In this document: one piece after another, positions 16,834 to 24,630 of the stretch | How the letters are laid out: the number at the start of each line of letters is the position of its first letter | Position numbering within the stretch: the first letter of the stretch is position 1 | Origin: Leifsonia xyli | GTDB lineage: Bacteria; Actinomycetota; Actinomycetes; Actinomycetales; Microbacteriaceae | Assembly: GCA_003243275.1 (NCBI GenBank) | Contig: QFQR01000003.1 | Location: forward strand, 488,258-552,257 | Length of the DNA stretch: 64,000 nt | Direction of reading: 5' to 3' | Translations under genes and position numbers: made by a program | Notes under the pieces: generated by a model | What the model saw: the letters and a program-made list of their open reading frames with translations, nothing else | The model's database searches: none | Told to the model about the DNA's origin: nothing

Positions 16834-16882
16834 GTGTCCAGGTCATGCGTCTGGGACACTTGACCAACTCTGGGGGACTCGT
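16834..16882 (+). promoter_or_regulatory. Likely tetR promoter with a dyad operator
   Basis: GTGTCCAG-9 bp-CTGGGACAC is an imperfect 26-bp dyad (16834-16859) directly next to a -35-like TTGACC (16860-16865). A weak -10 (TAGGCG) lies 16-17 bp further on. The GTG start of tetR is at 16900. The dyad is a good candidate for the operator of the TetR protein. Confidence 0.5.
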
Positions 16883-16899
16883 AGGCGAGAGGTGGGCGC

Positions 16900-17523
16900 G
16901 TGGCACGCATGTCGGCATCCGAGCGCCGTTCCGCGCTCGCCCGTGCCGCGCTCGTCGTCGTCGACCGCGACGGGGTGCACGCCGCCACGACGCGCGCGAT
17001 CGTCGCGGAGGCGCAGATGCCGCTCGGCAGCTTCCACTACGCCGTACCCTCACGAGACGAACTGCTGCGCGACGTCGTCGAACTCGTCGTCGCCGACGAG
17101 GGGGATGCCGCCCTCGCGGGACTGCTCGCCGAGGCCGTCGACCCGCGCGACGCCATCCGCCGCACCCTCACCGCCTACCTCGACCACGTGCGCGCGGCCC
17201 CCGGGCGCGAGCAGGCCATGTTCGAGCTCACCCAGTACGCGCTGCGCTCGAGCGAGCTCGCCGATCTCCCCGGCGAGCAGTACGCCCGCTACCACGCGCT
17301 CGCCGCCGAGGTGCTCGCGGCGGCGGAGGCGCATCTCGGCATCCGCTGGACCATCCCGGTCGCCGCGCTCGCCCGACTCGTCGTCACGATCACCGACGGC
17401 GTCACCCTCGCCTGGCTCGCCGACCGCGACGACGCGGCCGCCGAGCGCACCATCGAGCTCGCCGCCGACGCGCTCGCCGCCTTCGCGGCATCCCTCACGC
17501 CCACCGCACCGCCAACCACCTGA
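16900..17523 (+). CDS. TetR-family transcriptional regulator
   Basis: The 207-residue protein has an N-terminal helix-turn-helix (RAALVVVDRDGVHAATTRAIVAEAQMPLGSFHYAVPSRDELLRDVV), typical of TetR, and a helical ligand-binding C-terminal domain. GTG 16900 is used; a second in-frame ATG lies at codon 4. The MFS gene starts 29 bp downstream and two enzyme genes follow, so it probably represses its own operon. The ligand is likely the substrate or product of the PLP/FAD enzyme pair, which is inference from position only. Confidence 0.9.
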   Translation: MARMSASERRSALARAALVVVDRDGVHAATTRAIVAEAQMPLGSFHYAVPSRDELLRDVVELVVADEGDAALAGLLAEAVDPRDAIRRTLTAYLDHVRAAPGREQAMFELTQYALRSSELADLPGEQYARYHALAAEVLAAAEAHLGIRWTIPVAALARLVVTITDGVTLAWLADRDDAAAERTIELAADALAAFAASLTPTAPPTT

Positions 17524-17552
17524 ACCACCACACGACACCTCAGGAGCCCGCA

Positions 17553-18851
17553 ATGTCGACACCGCAGTTCACCGCGACCGGTGCACCGGCCGCCTTCGCC
17601 GAACCGCAGCGCGCGGTCACCGGACGCTGGATCACCGCCTTCGCCGCCGCCTGGCTGGGCGTCTGGATGGCGCAGCTCGGCCCCTTCCAGGTGCTGCTGC
17701 CCCTGCAGGTCGCGGCCGGCACCGGAACCGACGTCGAGTCGGAGGACAACTGGATCCCCGCCGTGCTCGCGTTCGGCATCATCTCCGGCATCGCGGGCGC
17801 CTGCGCGATCATCGCGTTCCCCGTGACCGGCTTCCTCTCCGACCGCACCACCTCGCGACTGGGACGTCGTCGCCCCTGGGTCATCGGCGGCGCGGCCCTC
17901 TTCGCGGCGTCGCTCGTCGGGCTCGCCTTCGTCTCCGACATCATCGCCGTTGCGGTGTTCTGGGCGCTCGCGATCGTCGGATTCTGCGTGCTCGCCTCGG
18001 CGCTCACGGCGCTCATCTCCGACCTCGTGCCGGTGCGGCAGCGCGGCTTCGTCTCGGGCTGGATGTCGGCACCGCAGGCCGTCGGCATCATCCTCGGGGT
18101 GCTGCTCATCACCGAGCTGTTCCAGTCGCAGATGCTGCCCGGCTACCTCACGATGGCGATCGGGCTCATCGTGCTCGTCGTGCCGATCGTGCTCTTCACC
18201 GACGAGGTGCCCATCACGAAGGAGCAGCGACCCGAGTTCTCGGCATCCGCGCTGATCCGCGGGATGTGGATCTCGCCGCGCAAGCACCCCGACTTCGCCT
18301 GGACGCTCGCCAGCCGGGTGCTCGTCAACACCGGCAACGCGCTCGGAACCGGGCTGCTGCTCTACTACCTCGCGTTCGGTCTGAAGATCGGCATCGACAA
18401 GGCCGATGACGCGCTGCTGCCGCTCATCGTCGTCTACCTCGTCTGCGTCGTCGTCTCCGCGATCGTCGTCGGCTACCTCTCCGACCGGCTCGCGCGGCGC
18501 AAGATCTTCGTGATCTGGGGGTCGCTCGCCCAGGCGATCGCCGCCTTCGTGCTCGTGTTCGTCAGCAGCTACGAGGCGACCTTCGTCGCGGGTGGGCTGC
18601 TCGGCCTCGGCTACGGCGCCTTCCTCGCGGTCGACCAGGCGCTCGCCACCCAGGTGCTGCCCGACCCGCACGACCGCGGCAAGGATCTCGGCATCATGAA
18701 CATCGCCTTCCAGGTGCCGCAGGCGCTGGCGCCGCTCCTCGGGGCGCTCGTCGTGGCATCCCTCGACGGGTTCCGGGGCGTGTTCATGCTCTCCGCGCTC
18801 GCCGCCATCCTCGGTGCGCTCGTGGTCTCGCTCGTGCGCGACGTCAAGTAG
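17553..18851 (+). CDS. MFS transporter
   Basis: The 432-residue membrane protein has 12 hydrophobic segments, motif A-like FLSDRTTSRLGRRRPWVIGGAA after TM2 and a second YLSDRLARRKIFVIWG after TM8. The RLGRRRPW form resembles the glycoside-pentoside-hexuronide and SLC45-like sugar transporters more than drug exporters. ATG 17553 follows an AGGAG site. It lies in a string tetR-MFS-PLP enzyme-FAD oxidase with gaps of 29, 6 and -4 bp, which suggests that it moves the substrate or product of the two enzymes. The substrate is unknown. Confidence 0.88.
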   Translation: MSTPQFTATGAPAAFAEPQRAVTGRWITAFAAAWLGVWMAQLGPFQVLLPLQVAAGTGTDVESEDNWIPAVLAFGIISGIAGACAIIAFPVTGFLSDRTTSRLGRRRPWVIGGAALFAASLVGLAFVSDIIAVAVFWALAIVGFCVLASALTALISDLVPVRQRGFVSGWMSAPQAVGIILGVLLITELFQSQMLPGYLTMAIGLIVLVVPIVLFTDEVPITKEQRPEFSASALIRGMWISPRKHPDFAWTLASRVLVNTGNALGTGLLLYYLAFGLKIGIDKADDALLPLIVVYLVCVVVSAIVVGYLSDRLARRKIFVIWGSLAQAIAAFVLVFVSSYEATFVAGGLLGLGYGAFLAVDQALATQVLPDPHDRGKDLGIMNIAFQVPQALAPLLGALVVASLDGFRGVFMLSALAAILGALVVSLVRDVK

Positions 18852-18857
18852 GCGCGG

Positions 18858-20078
18858 ATGCCGTTCCCCCTCGTCCCCCAGAACAACCGTCCGTGGCGGA
18901 CGCCCGCGGTGTGGTGGCCGCGTCTGGCAGCCGCCACGGACGGCGTCGAACCGCCCTACGGCATCATCTCCGTCGAGGCGCTCGCCGCCAACGCGCACGA
19001 CATGCTCGCGCGTGCGCAGGGCACCACGATCCGCGTCGCGAGCAAGTCGGTGCGGGTGCGGGGGGTGCTGGATGCGGTGCTCGCCCTGCCCGGGTACCGC
19101 GGCATCCTCGCGTACACGCTGCCCGAGGCGCTGTGGCTCGCCGAGACGCACGACGACGTCGTGGTCGGCTACCCGAGCGCCGACCGGGCGGCGATCGCCC
19201 GGCTCGCCGCCGACGAGCAACTCGCCTCGCGCGTGACGCTCATGGTCGACTCGCTCGCGCAGCTCGACCTCGTCGACCAGCTCGTCGCGCCCGGTCGGCG
19301 CGCCCCGATCCGGGTCTGCCTCGAACTCGACGCCTCCTACCGTCATCCGCTGCTCGGCCACGTCGGCGTGCGGCGCTCGCCCGTGCACGAGCCGGCCGAG
19401 GCCGCCGCTCTGGCCGCGGCGATCGTGGCGCGCCCCGGATTCCGCCTCGTCGGGATGATGGCCTACGAGGCGCAGATCGCCGGCAAGGGCAACGCGGGGG
19501 CGGGCAACATCGCGATCCGCGCTATGCAGAAGGCCTCCGCGACCGAACTGCGCGAACGGCGGGGAGCCGCGGTCGCCGCGGTGCGCGAGCTCGTCGAGCT
19601 CGAGTTCGTGAACGGAGGCGGAACCGGCTCGCTCGAGTCGACCCACGCCGACCCCTCCGTCACCGAGATCGCGGCCGGCTCGGGGCTCTTCGGGCCGCTG
19701 CTCTTCGACGGCTACGAGCACTTCAGCCCGGCACCCGCGGCCTCCTTCGCGCTGAACGTGGTGCGCCGACCCACGGCCGACATCGCGACCGTGCTCGGCG
19801 GCGGATGGATCGCATCCGGCCCGCCCGGACAGGACCGCCTGCCGCGCCCCGTCTGGCCGGAGGGGCTCAGCTACCTCGCGCGCGAGGAGGCAGGCGAGGT
19901 GCAGACGCCCGTGCGTGGCGCGGCCGCCCGCGAGCTCGCGGTCGGCGACCGGGTCTTCTTCCGCCACGTGAAGGCGGGCGAGCTCTCCGAGCACCTGAAC
20001 GAGTTCGTGCTGGTGGAGGGCGACAGCGTTCTCGACCGCATCCCGACCTACCGCGGCGAGGGGAAGGCCTTCCTGTGA
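18858..20078 (+). CDS. Fold-III PLP enzyme, alanine racemase/D-threonine aldolase-like (amino acid deaminase/aldolase)
   Basis: The 406 residues match the alanine-racemase-like superfamily. Near the N-terminus is the PLP-lysine region VASKSVRVRGVLDAVL, in which the Lys of SK would hold PLP; then the MAYEAQIAGKGNAG loop, LEFVNGGGTGSLESTHADPSVTEIAAGSGLFGPLLFDGYEHF, which resembles phosphate-binding and metal-binding parts of D-threonine aldolase/D-serine dehydratase, and a C-terminal beta domain with GDRVFFRHVKAGELSEHLNEF. The H-x-x-A-G-E-L-x-E-x-x-N-E pattern resembles the Zn site of DSD1-type enzymes. The exact substrate is unknown. It overlaps the FAD oxidase gene by four bases. Confidence 0.8.
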   Translation: MPFPLVPQNNRPWRTPAVWWPRLAAATDGVEPPYGIISVEALAANAHDMLARAQGTTIRVASKSVRVRGVLDAVLALPGYRGILAYTLPEALWLAETHDDVVVGYPSADRAAIARLAADEQLASRVTLMVDSLAQLDLVDQLVAPGRRAPIRVCLELDASYRHPLLGHVGVRRSPVHEPAEAAALAAAIVARPGFRLVGMMAYEAQIAGKGNAGAGNIAIRAMQKASATELRERRGAAVAAVRELVELEFVNGGGTGSLESTHADPSVTEIAAGSGLFGPLLFDGYEHFSPAPAASFALNVVRRPTADIATVLGGGWIASGPPGQDRLPRPVWPEGLSYLAREEAGEVQTPVRGAAARELAVGDRVFFRHVKAGELSEHLNEFVLVEGDSVLDRIPTYRGEGKAFL

Positions 20079-21415
20079 GCGCCACGGGCATCTCGCAGGG
20101 CGCCGCCGCACTGACCGCGTCCAAGCCGTGGAGCAACTGGGGGCGGTCGGAGGCCTCGCGGCCGGCGTTCCGCGCCTCGCCCGCGAGCATCGAGGAGGTG
20201 CAGGCGGTCGTGCGCACCGCGCGCGAGCGCGGGCTGCCCGTCAAGACCGTCGGCGCCGGCCACAGCTTCACCGCGATCGCCGCGACCGACGGCATCCTCG
20301 TCGACCTCGACCGGATGCAGGGCGTGCGCGCCGTCGACCGGGCGGCCGGCCGTGTGACCCTCGCCGCCGGCACCCGCCTGCACCAACTGCCCGAGCTGCT
20401 CGCGCCGCACGGGCTCGCCCTGCAGAACATGGGCGACATCGACCGCCAGTCGATCGCGGGCGCCACCTCCACGGGAACCCACGGCACGGGGCTCGCCTTC
20501 GGTGGCCTCGCCACCACGATCGTCTCCGCCGTGCTCGTGACGGGTGACGGATCGGTGATGCGCGTCTCCGACACCGAGAACGCGGAACTGCTCCCGGCCG
20601 TGCGTCTCGGGCTCGGTGCGCTCGGCATCCTCGTCGAGCTCGAGATCCAGTGCGTTCCGGCCTACCTGCTGCACGCGGTCGAGCATCCGGAGCCGTTCGC
20701 GGTGATCGACGAGTTCCGGGCGCGGGTCGAGGCCGCCGACCACTTCGAGCTGTACTGGTGGCCGCACACCGATCGGGTGATGACGAAGACCAACACCCGC
20801 CTGCCGCTCGAGGCGGGGCGGCAGCCGGTCGGCGCCCTCGCGAACTGGGTCGAGGAGCAGCTGATGTCGAACGGGGCGCTCGCGCTCATGTGCAACCTCG
20901 GGCACCTCGCGCCCGCGCTCACCCCGGGCATCAACCGCCTCGCGACGAAGGTGTACGGCGACCGCGAGTACACCGACCACTCCTACGAGGTCTACACCGC
21001 GCCCCGCAACGTGCGCTTCCGGGAGATGGAGTACGCGCTCCCGCTCGACGAGATCCCCGCGGCGATGCACGAGCTGCGGGCGATGATCGACGCATCCGGA
21101 TGGCGCATCGGCTTCCCCGTGGAGGTGCGGGCGGCCGCCGCCGACGACAACTGGCTCTCGACCGCGCACGGTCGCGAGTCGGGCTACATCGCCGTGCACC
21201 GCTACCTGAAGGACGACCCGGAGGCCTACTTCCGCGCCGCGGAGCAGATCTTCCTCGCGCACGGGGGGCGCCCGCACTGGGGCAAGATGCACCACCTGGA
21301 TGCGGCGGCGCTCGCGGAGCGCTACCCGCGTTTCGGCGACTTCCTCGCGGCGCGCAACCGGCTCGATCCCGGTCGCACCTTCCGCAACGCCTACCTCGAC
21401 CGCGTGCTCGGTTGA
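20075..21415 (+). CDS. FAD-linked oxidase, D-arabinono-1,4-lactone/alditol oxidase-like
   Basis: The 446-residue flavoprotein belongs to the VAO/PCMH family. An N-terminal FAD-binding domain has VKTVGAGHSFTAIAATDGILVDLDRMQGV (the GAGHS motif; His would be the covalent FAD site) and GATSTGTHGTGLAFGGLATTIV. The C-terminal ALO domain has the substrate-side motif GRPHWGKMH near the end. Relatives oxidise sugar lactones (L-gulono- or D-arabinono-lactone) or alditols with oxygen. GTG 20075 overlaps the preceding stop (GTGA), so its synthesis is coupled to the PLP enzyme. A family C palindrome follows the stop. Confidence 0.88.
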   Translation: MSATGISQGAAALTASKPWSNWGRSEASRPAFRASPASIEEVQAVVRTARERGLPVKTVGAGHSFTAIAATDGILVDLDRMQGVRAVDRAAGRVTLAAGTRLHQLPELLAPHGLALQNMGDIDRQSIAGATSTGTHGTGLAFGGLATTIVSAVLVTGDGSVMRVSDTENAELLPAVRLGLGALGILVELEIQCVPAYLLHAVEHPEPFAVIDEFRARVEAADHFELYWWPHTDRVMTKTNTRLPLEAGRQPVGALANWVEEQLMSNGALALMCNLGHLAPALTPGINRLATKVYGDREYTDHSYEVYTAPRNVRFREMEYALPLDEIPAAMHELRAMIDASGWRIGFPVEVRAAAADDNWLSTAHGRESGYIAVHRYLKDDPEAYFRAAEQIFLAHGGRPHWGKMHHLDAAALAERYPRFGDFLAARNRLDPGRTFRNAYLDRVLG

Positions 21416-21417
21416 GC

Positions 21418-21483
21418 TTCGGGAGGACGACACGCCGCGTGCGTGCCGCCCGGCCGCCGCACGCGGCGTGTCGTCCTCCCGAA
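21418..21483. repeat. Family C palindrome, 66 bp (copy 1 of 2)
   Basis: Perfect 26-bp inverted arms, each starting TTCGGGAGGACGACACGCCG from its outer end, around a 14-nt C/G-rich loop. Placed two bases after the oxidase stop. The copy at 62705 has the same 66-bp length. A hairpin this long would act as a strong RNA structure at the operon end. Confidence 0.92.
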
Positions 21484-21546
21484 CAGGGGTCGTGCGACGC
21501 GGCGGCTCTCCGGATGCGGCGGCGCCTCGCCCCGTAGGATGCAGCT

Positions 21547-22119
21547 ATGGATCCCATCGCGCTCCTCGTCATCGGCATCGTCGTCCTCGTCGTCGTGATC
21601 GTCGGCATCTACCTGTGGTCGACCTACAACGGGCTCGTGAAGCTCAACGTGCGGGTCGACGAGGCGTGGAGCGACATCACGGTTCAGCTGAAGCGCCGCG
21701 CCGACCTCATCCCGAACCTCATCGAGACGGTGAAGGGGTATGCGGCCCACGAGAAGGGCGTCTTCGAGCAGGTCACCGCGGCGCGTGCCGCGACCGTGAA
21801 CGCCTCGACGCCCGCGGAGGCGGCGGCCGCCGAGAACCAGTTCCAGTCGGCGATGAAGTCGATCTTCGCCGTCGCGGAGGCCTACCCGCAGTTGCAGGCG
21901 AACCAGAACTTCCTGCAGTTGCAGGCGGAGCTCGTCGACACCGAGGACAAGATCCAGGCCTCGCGCCGGTTCTACAACGGCGGTGTGCGCGAGCTCAACA
22001 CCAAGATCAAGATCTTCCCGAACACCCTCTTCGTGCGCGGCCTCGGCTTCACCGAGCGGGAGTTCTTCGAGGTGGCGGATGCGGCGGCGATCGCCGAGCC
22101 GCCCCGCGTGCAGTTCTGA
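21547..22119 (+). CDS. lemA: LemA family protein
   Basis: The 190-residue protein has one N-terminal TM helix (about 4-24, IALLVIGIVVLVVVIVGIYLW) with the rest helical and, in this family, placed outside the membrane or in the periplasmic-equivalent zone. The signature TYNGLVKLNVRVDEAWSDITVQLKRRADLIPNLIETVKGYAAHEKGVFEQVTAAR and the C-terminal FNGGVRELN-like RRFYNGGVRELNTKIKIFPNTLFVRGLGF are complete. lemA is commonly followed by a M48 protease gene, as here. The role of LemA is not settled. Confidence 0.94.
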   Translation: MDPIALLVIGIVVLVVVIVGIYLWSTYNGLVKLNVRVDEAWSDITVQLKRRADLIPNLIETVKGYAAHEKGVFEQVTAARAATVNASTPAEAAAAENQFQSAMKSIFAVAEAYPQLQANQNFLQLQAELVDTEDKIQASRRFYNGGVRELNTKIKIFPNTLFVRGLGFTEREFFEVADAAAIAEPPRVQF

Positions 22120-22138
22120 GCGCGTCCGCCATGCAGGC

Positions 22139-22179
22139 GGTCGAGGAGTGCCGCGCGTAGCGCGACGCTCCTCGAGACC
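22139..22179. repeat. Family D palindrome between lemA and htpX
   Basis: GGTCGAGGAG-tgc-CGCG-cgtag-CGCG-acg-CTCCTCGAGACC, followed by ACCGGGAGAAG. The GGGAG tail lies 8-10 nt before the htpX ATG at 22197 and is its likely ribosome binding site. Confidence 0.75.
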
Positions 22180-22196
22180 ACCGGGAGAAGCCCACC

Positions 22197-23087
22197 ATGT
22201 ACTCCGCCATCGCGAAGAACAAGCGCAACACGGTGCTCATCATCGCGCTCTTCATCGTCATCATCGGCGCGCTCGGCGCGCTGACCGCGTGGATCACCGA
22301 CAACTGGTGGATCGCCGGCATCACGCTCGCGGCCTCGATCGGCTACGCGATCATCCAGTACTTCGCGGCGACGAGCGAGACGCTGGCCCTGACGGGGGCG
22401 CGGGAGATCTCCAAGCAGGACAACCCGCGCTTCTACCGGATCGTCGAGAATCTGGCGATCACCGAGGGCCTGCCGATGCCGAAGGTGTACATCATCGATG
22501 ATGTCGCCCCGAATGCCTTCGCCACGGGCCGCGACCCCGAGCACGCGGTCGTCGCGGCGACGAGCGGCCTGCTGGCGCTCATGGACGATTCGGAGCTCGA
22601 GGGTGTCATGGCGCACGAGCTGGGGCACGTCAAGAACTACGACATCCGGGTGTCGCTCATCGTGTTCGGGCTCGTGGTGGCGATCGGGCTGCTCGCCGAC
22701 ATCGCGCTGCGCATCACGATCTTCGGAGGCCGTGGCCGCTCGAACAACAACGGTGGCCCCGCGGCGATCATCATGCTCCTGATCGGTCTCGTCGCGGTCA
22801 TCGTCGCGCCGCTGCTCGCGGGCGTCGTGCAGGCGGCGGTCTCCCGCCAGCGCGAGTACCTCGCGGATGCGACGGGTGCCCTCACCACGCGCAACCCGGA
22901 GGGTCTGGCACGGGCGCTCGAGAAGCTCCAGGTGTACGGGCAACCGGTGGCACGCAGCAACACCTCGATGTCGCACCTGTGGATCTCCGATCCGAACAAG
23001 CCGGGCTTCATGCAGCGCCTGTTCGCGACGCATCCGCCGCTTCCCGACCGCATCGCGCGGCTGCGCGGCAACGCCGATCGGTTCTAA
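22197..23087 (+). CDS. htpX: M48 family membrane zinc metalloprotease HtpX
   Basis: Membrane-integrated quality-control protease. The 296 residues start with two TM helices (about 12-30 and 36-55), followed by a cytoplasmic catalytic domain with the zinc motif HELGH at 140-144 and the third ligand Glu in REYLADATGALTTRNPEGLA near 225. Two further TM segments lie between (LIVFGLVVAIGLLADIAL and AIIMLLIGLVAVIVAPLLAGVV). The tail SHLWISDP...FATHPPLPDRIARLR is typical. The stop codon is followed at once by a 14-bp tandem repeat. Confidence 0.94.
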   Translation: MYSAIAKNKRNTVLIIALFIVIIGALGALTAWITDNWWIAGITLAASIGYAIIQYFAATSETLALTGAREISKQDNPRFYRIVENLAITEGLPMPKVYIIDDVAPNAFATGRDPEHAVVAATSGLLALMDDSELEGVMAHELGHVKNYDIRVSLIVFGLVVAIGLLADIALRITIFGGRGRSNNNGGPAAIIMLLIGLVAVIVAPLLAGVVQAAVSRQREYLADATGALTTRNPEGLARALEKLQVYGQPVARSNTSMSHLWISDPNKPGFMQRLFATHPPLPDRIARLRGNADRF

Positions 23088-23129
23088 CCGGACGGTTCTA
23101 GCCGGACGGTTCGAGCCGGACGGTTCGAG
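23088..23129. repeat. 14-bp tandem repeat, 3 units, at the htpX 3' end
   Basis: CCGGACGGTTCTAG, CCGGACGGTTCGAG, CCGGACGGTTCGAG and a partial fourth unit begin on the base after the htpX stop. A second repetitive patch (CCCCGAGCACCG, imperfect copies) lies at about 23207-23255. No gene is seen in 23088-23280. Confidence 0.85.
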
Positions 23130-23280
23130 CCGAGCGGTGGCCGCGAGACGCGTCACCTGCGGCGGCGCCCCGCGAGCATCTCAAGCACTCGGGTGGTCGA
23201 GAAACGCCGAGCACCGCGCCCCGAGCACCGGCGCCGCGCCCCGAGCACCGCGCGCCGAGCGTCGCATCGCGCGCCCGGCA

Positions 23281-24495
23281 TCACGCCGACTCGATGAGCG
23301 GCACCCCCGCTTCCGCTGCCACCGCACGCGCGAGGTCCCCGCGGTCGACCACCTCGAGCTCGCCGAGGCCCTGCCAGGCGGCGAGCTCCCGCAGCACGGG
23401 CACGACGCGCTCGGCGACGGCGTCCGGAACCCCCGCCTCGCGCCAGGCCGATTGCACCCGCAGCACCGCGCGTTTGCGGTCGTTCTTGAGGTCGATGCGG
23501 CCGACGAGCGCGTCATCGACGAGCACCGGCAGCGAGTAGTAGCCGTGGACGCGCTTCGGGGCGGGCGTGTAGATCTCGATGCGGTAGTGGAACCCGAACA
23601 TCCGCAGCGCCCGTTCCCGCTCCCACACGACCGGGTCGAAGGGCGACAGCAGTGCCGTCGCCTCGATGCGCCGCGGGATGCGGGCCTCACGATGCAGGAA
23701 CGCCTGCTTCGTCCAGCCCGGCACCGCGACGCGCCGCACGACGCCCTCGTCGACGAGTCTCTCGAGCGCCGGCTTCGCATCCGCCGTCTTCAGCCGGTAG
23801 TAGTCGGCGAGGTCGGAGAGGGTGCCGATGCCGTGGGCGCGCGCCGAGCGCTCCATGAGGCGGTGGACCGCCTCCTCGCGGGGCACCTCGCGCTCCCAGA
23901 GCCCCGCGGGCATCACCTGTTCGGGCAGCGCGTAGACGCGCTCGAACCCGGTGCGGCCGGCGGACACCACCTCGCCGTGGCGGAACATGCGCTCGAGGCC
24001 GCGTTTGACCTCGTCCCAGTCCCACCATGAGCCGCGGCGGGGAGCGGCCGCATCCCGCTCGATCTTGGACGCCGGCAGCGGCCCCTTCTCGGTGAGCTCC
24101 GCGCGCAGCCAGCTGAGGGTGTCGGCGTGCGCCGCAAGCCACGGGTCGTCGACGCGGGCGGCGTAGTCGCGGAAATCCTGCATGCGGAAGCGGAACAGCG
24201 GCCAATCCTCCAGGGGGATGAGCGCCGCCTCGTGGGCCCAGTACTCGCGGTAGGGGGCTCGCGCGCTGAAGGTGAGCCGGTCGAGCAGCGCCTTGTCGTA
24301 GGCGCCGAGTCGCGCGAACGCGGGCAGGTAGTGGCTGCGTTCGAGCACGTTCACCGAGTCGAGCTGCAGCAGCCCGAGCCGCTCGATCAGCAGGTTCAGT
24401 TGCCGGGTGCCGACCACCTCCGGGCGCGGGCGCCCGAAGCCCTGTGCGGCGAGCGCGATGCGGCGAGCGGATGCGGGGGAGATGCTGTCGGCCAC
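23281..24495 (-). CDS. YcaQ-like winged-helix DNA glycosylase (HTH_42/AlkZ superfamily)
   Basis: The 404-residue protein belongs to the HTH_42 (former DUF1006) superfamily, built from three winged-helix domains and a beta barrel. The catalytic Q-x-D motif is seen as QLD at residues 44-46 (ERLGLLQLDSVNVLERSHYLPAFARLG), the form found in E. coli YcaQ, which unhooks DNA interstrand crosslinks; AlkZ-type proteins have Q-x-Q. The YYRL, ALLSPFDPVVWERERALRMFGFHYRIEIYTPAPKRVHGYYSLPVL block is strongly typical. GTG 24495 (VADSISPASARR) is used. An extension upstream into the 15/30-bp repeat is possible but unlikely. Confidence 0.9.
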   Translation of the reverse strand: MADSISPASARRIALAAQGFGRPRPEVVGTRQLNLLIERLGLLQLDSVNVLERSHYLPAFARLGAYDKALLDRLTFSARAPYREYWAHEAALIPLEDWPLFRFRMQDFRDYAARVDDPWLAAHADTLSWLRAELTEKGPLPASKIERDAAAPRRGSWWDWDEVKRGLERMFRHGEVVSAGRTGFERVYALPEQVMPAGLWEREVPREEAVHRLMERSARAHGIGTLSDLADYYRLKTADAKPALERLVDEGVVRRVAVPGWTKQAFLHREARIPRRIEATALLSPFDPVVWERERALRMFGFHYRIEIYTPAPKRVHGYYSLPVLVDDALVGRIDLKNDRKRAVLRVQSAWREAGVPDAVAERVVPVLRELAAWQGLGELEVVDRGDLARAVAAEAGVPLIESA

Positions 24496-24549
24496 GGGAG
24501 CGACCCTACCGATGGCCGCCGACGATGCGCCCGCCGCGCGCGCGAGCTT

Positions 24550-24630
24550 CATGCGGGCGAGCCTCATGCGGGCGCTCGGCGTCCCGGTGGGCTTCATGCG
24601 GGCGCTCCTCGTCGCGGTGGGCCTCATGCG
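24550..24630. repeat. 15/30-bp repeat between ycaQ-like and HNH genes
   Basis: CATGCGG occurs at 24550, 24565, 24595 and 24625, spaced 15, 30 and 30 bp, within longer near-identical units (GGCGCTC...GGTGGGC). The last unit runs into the end of the HNH gene. It may be a remnant of tandem duplication. Confidence 0.7.
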
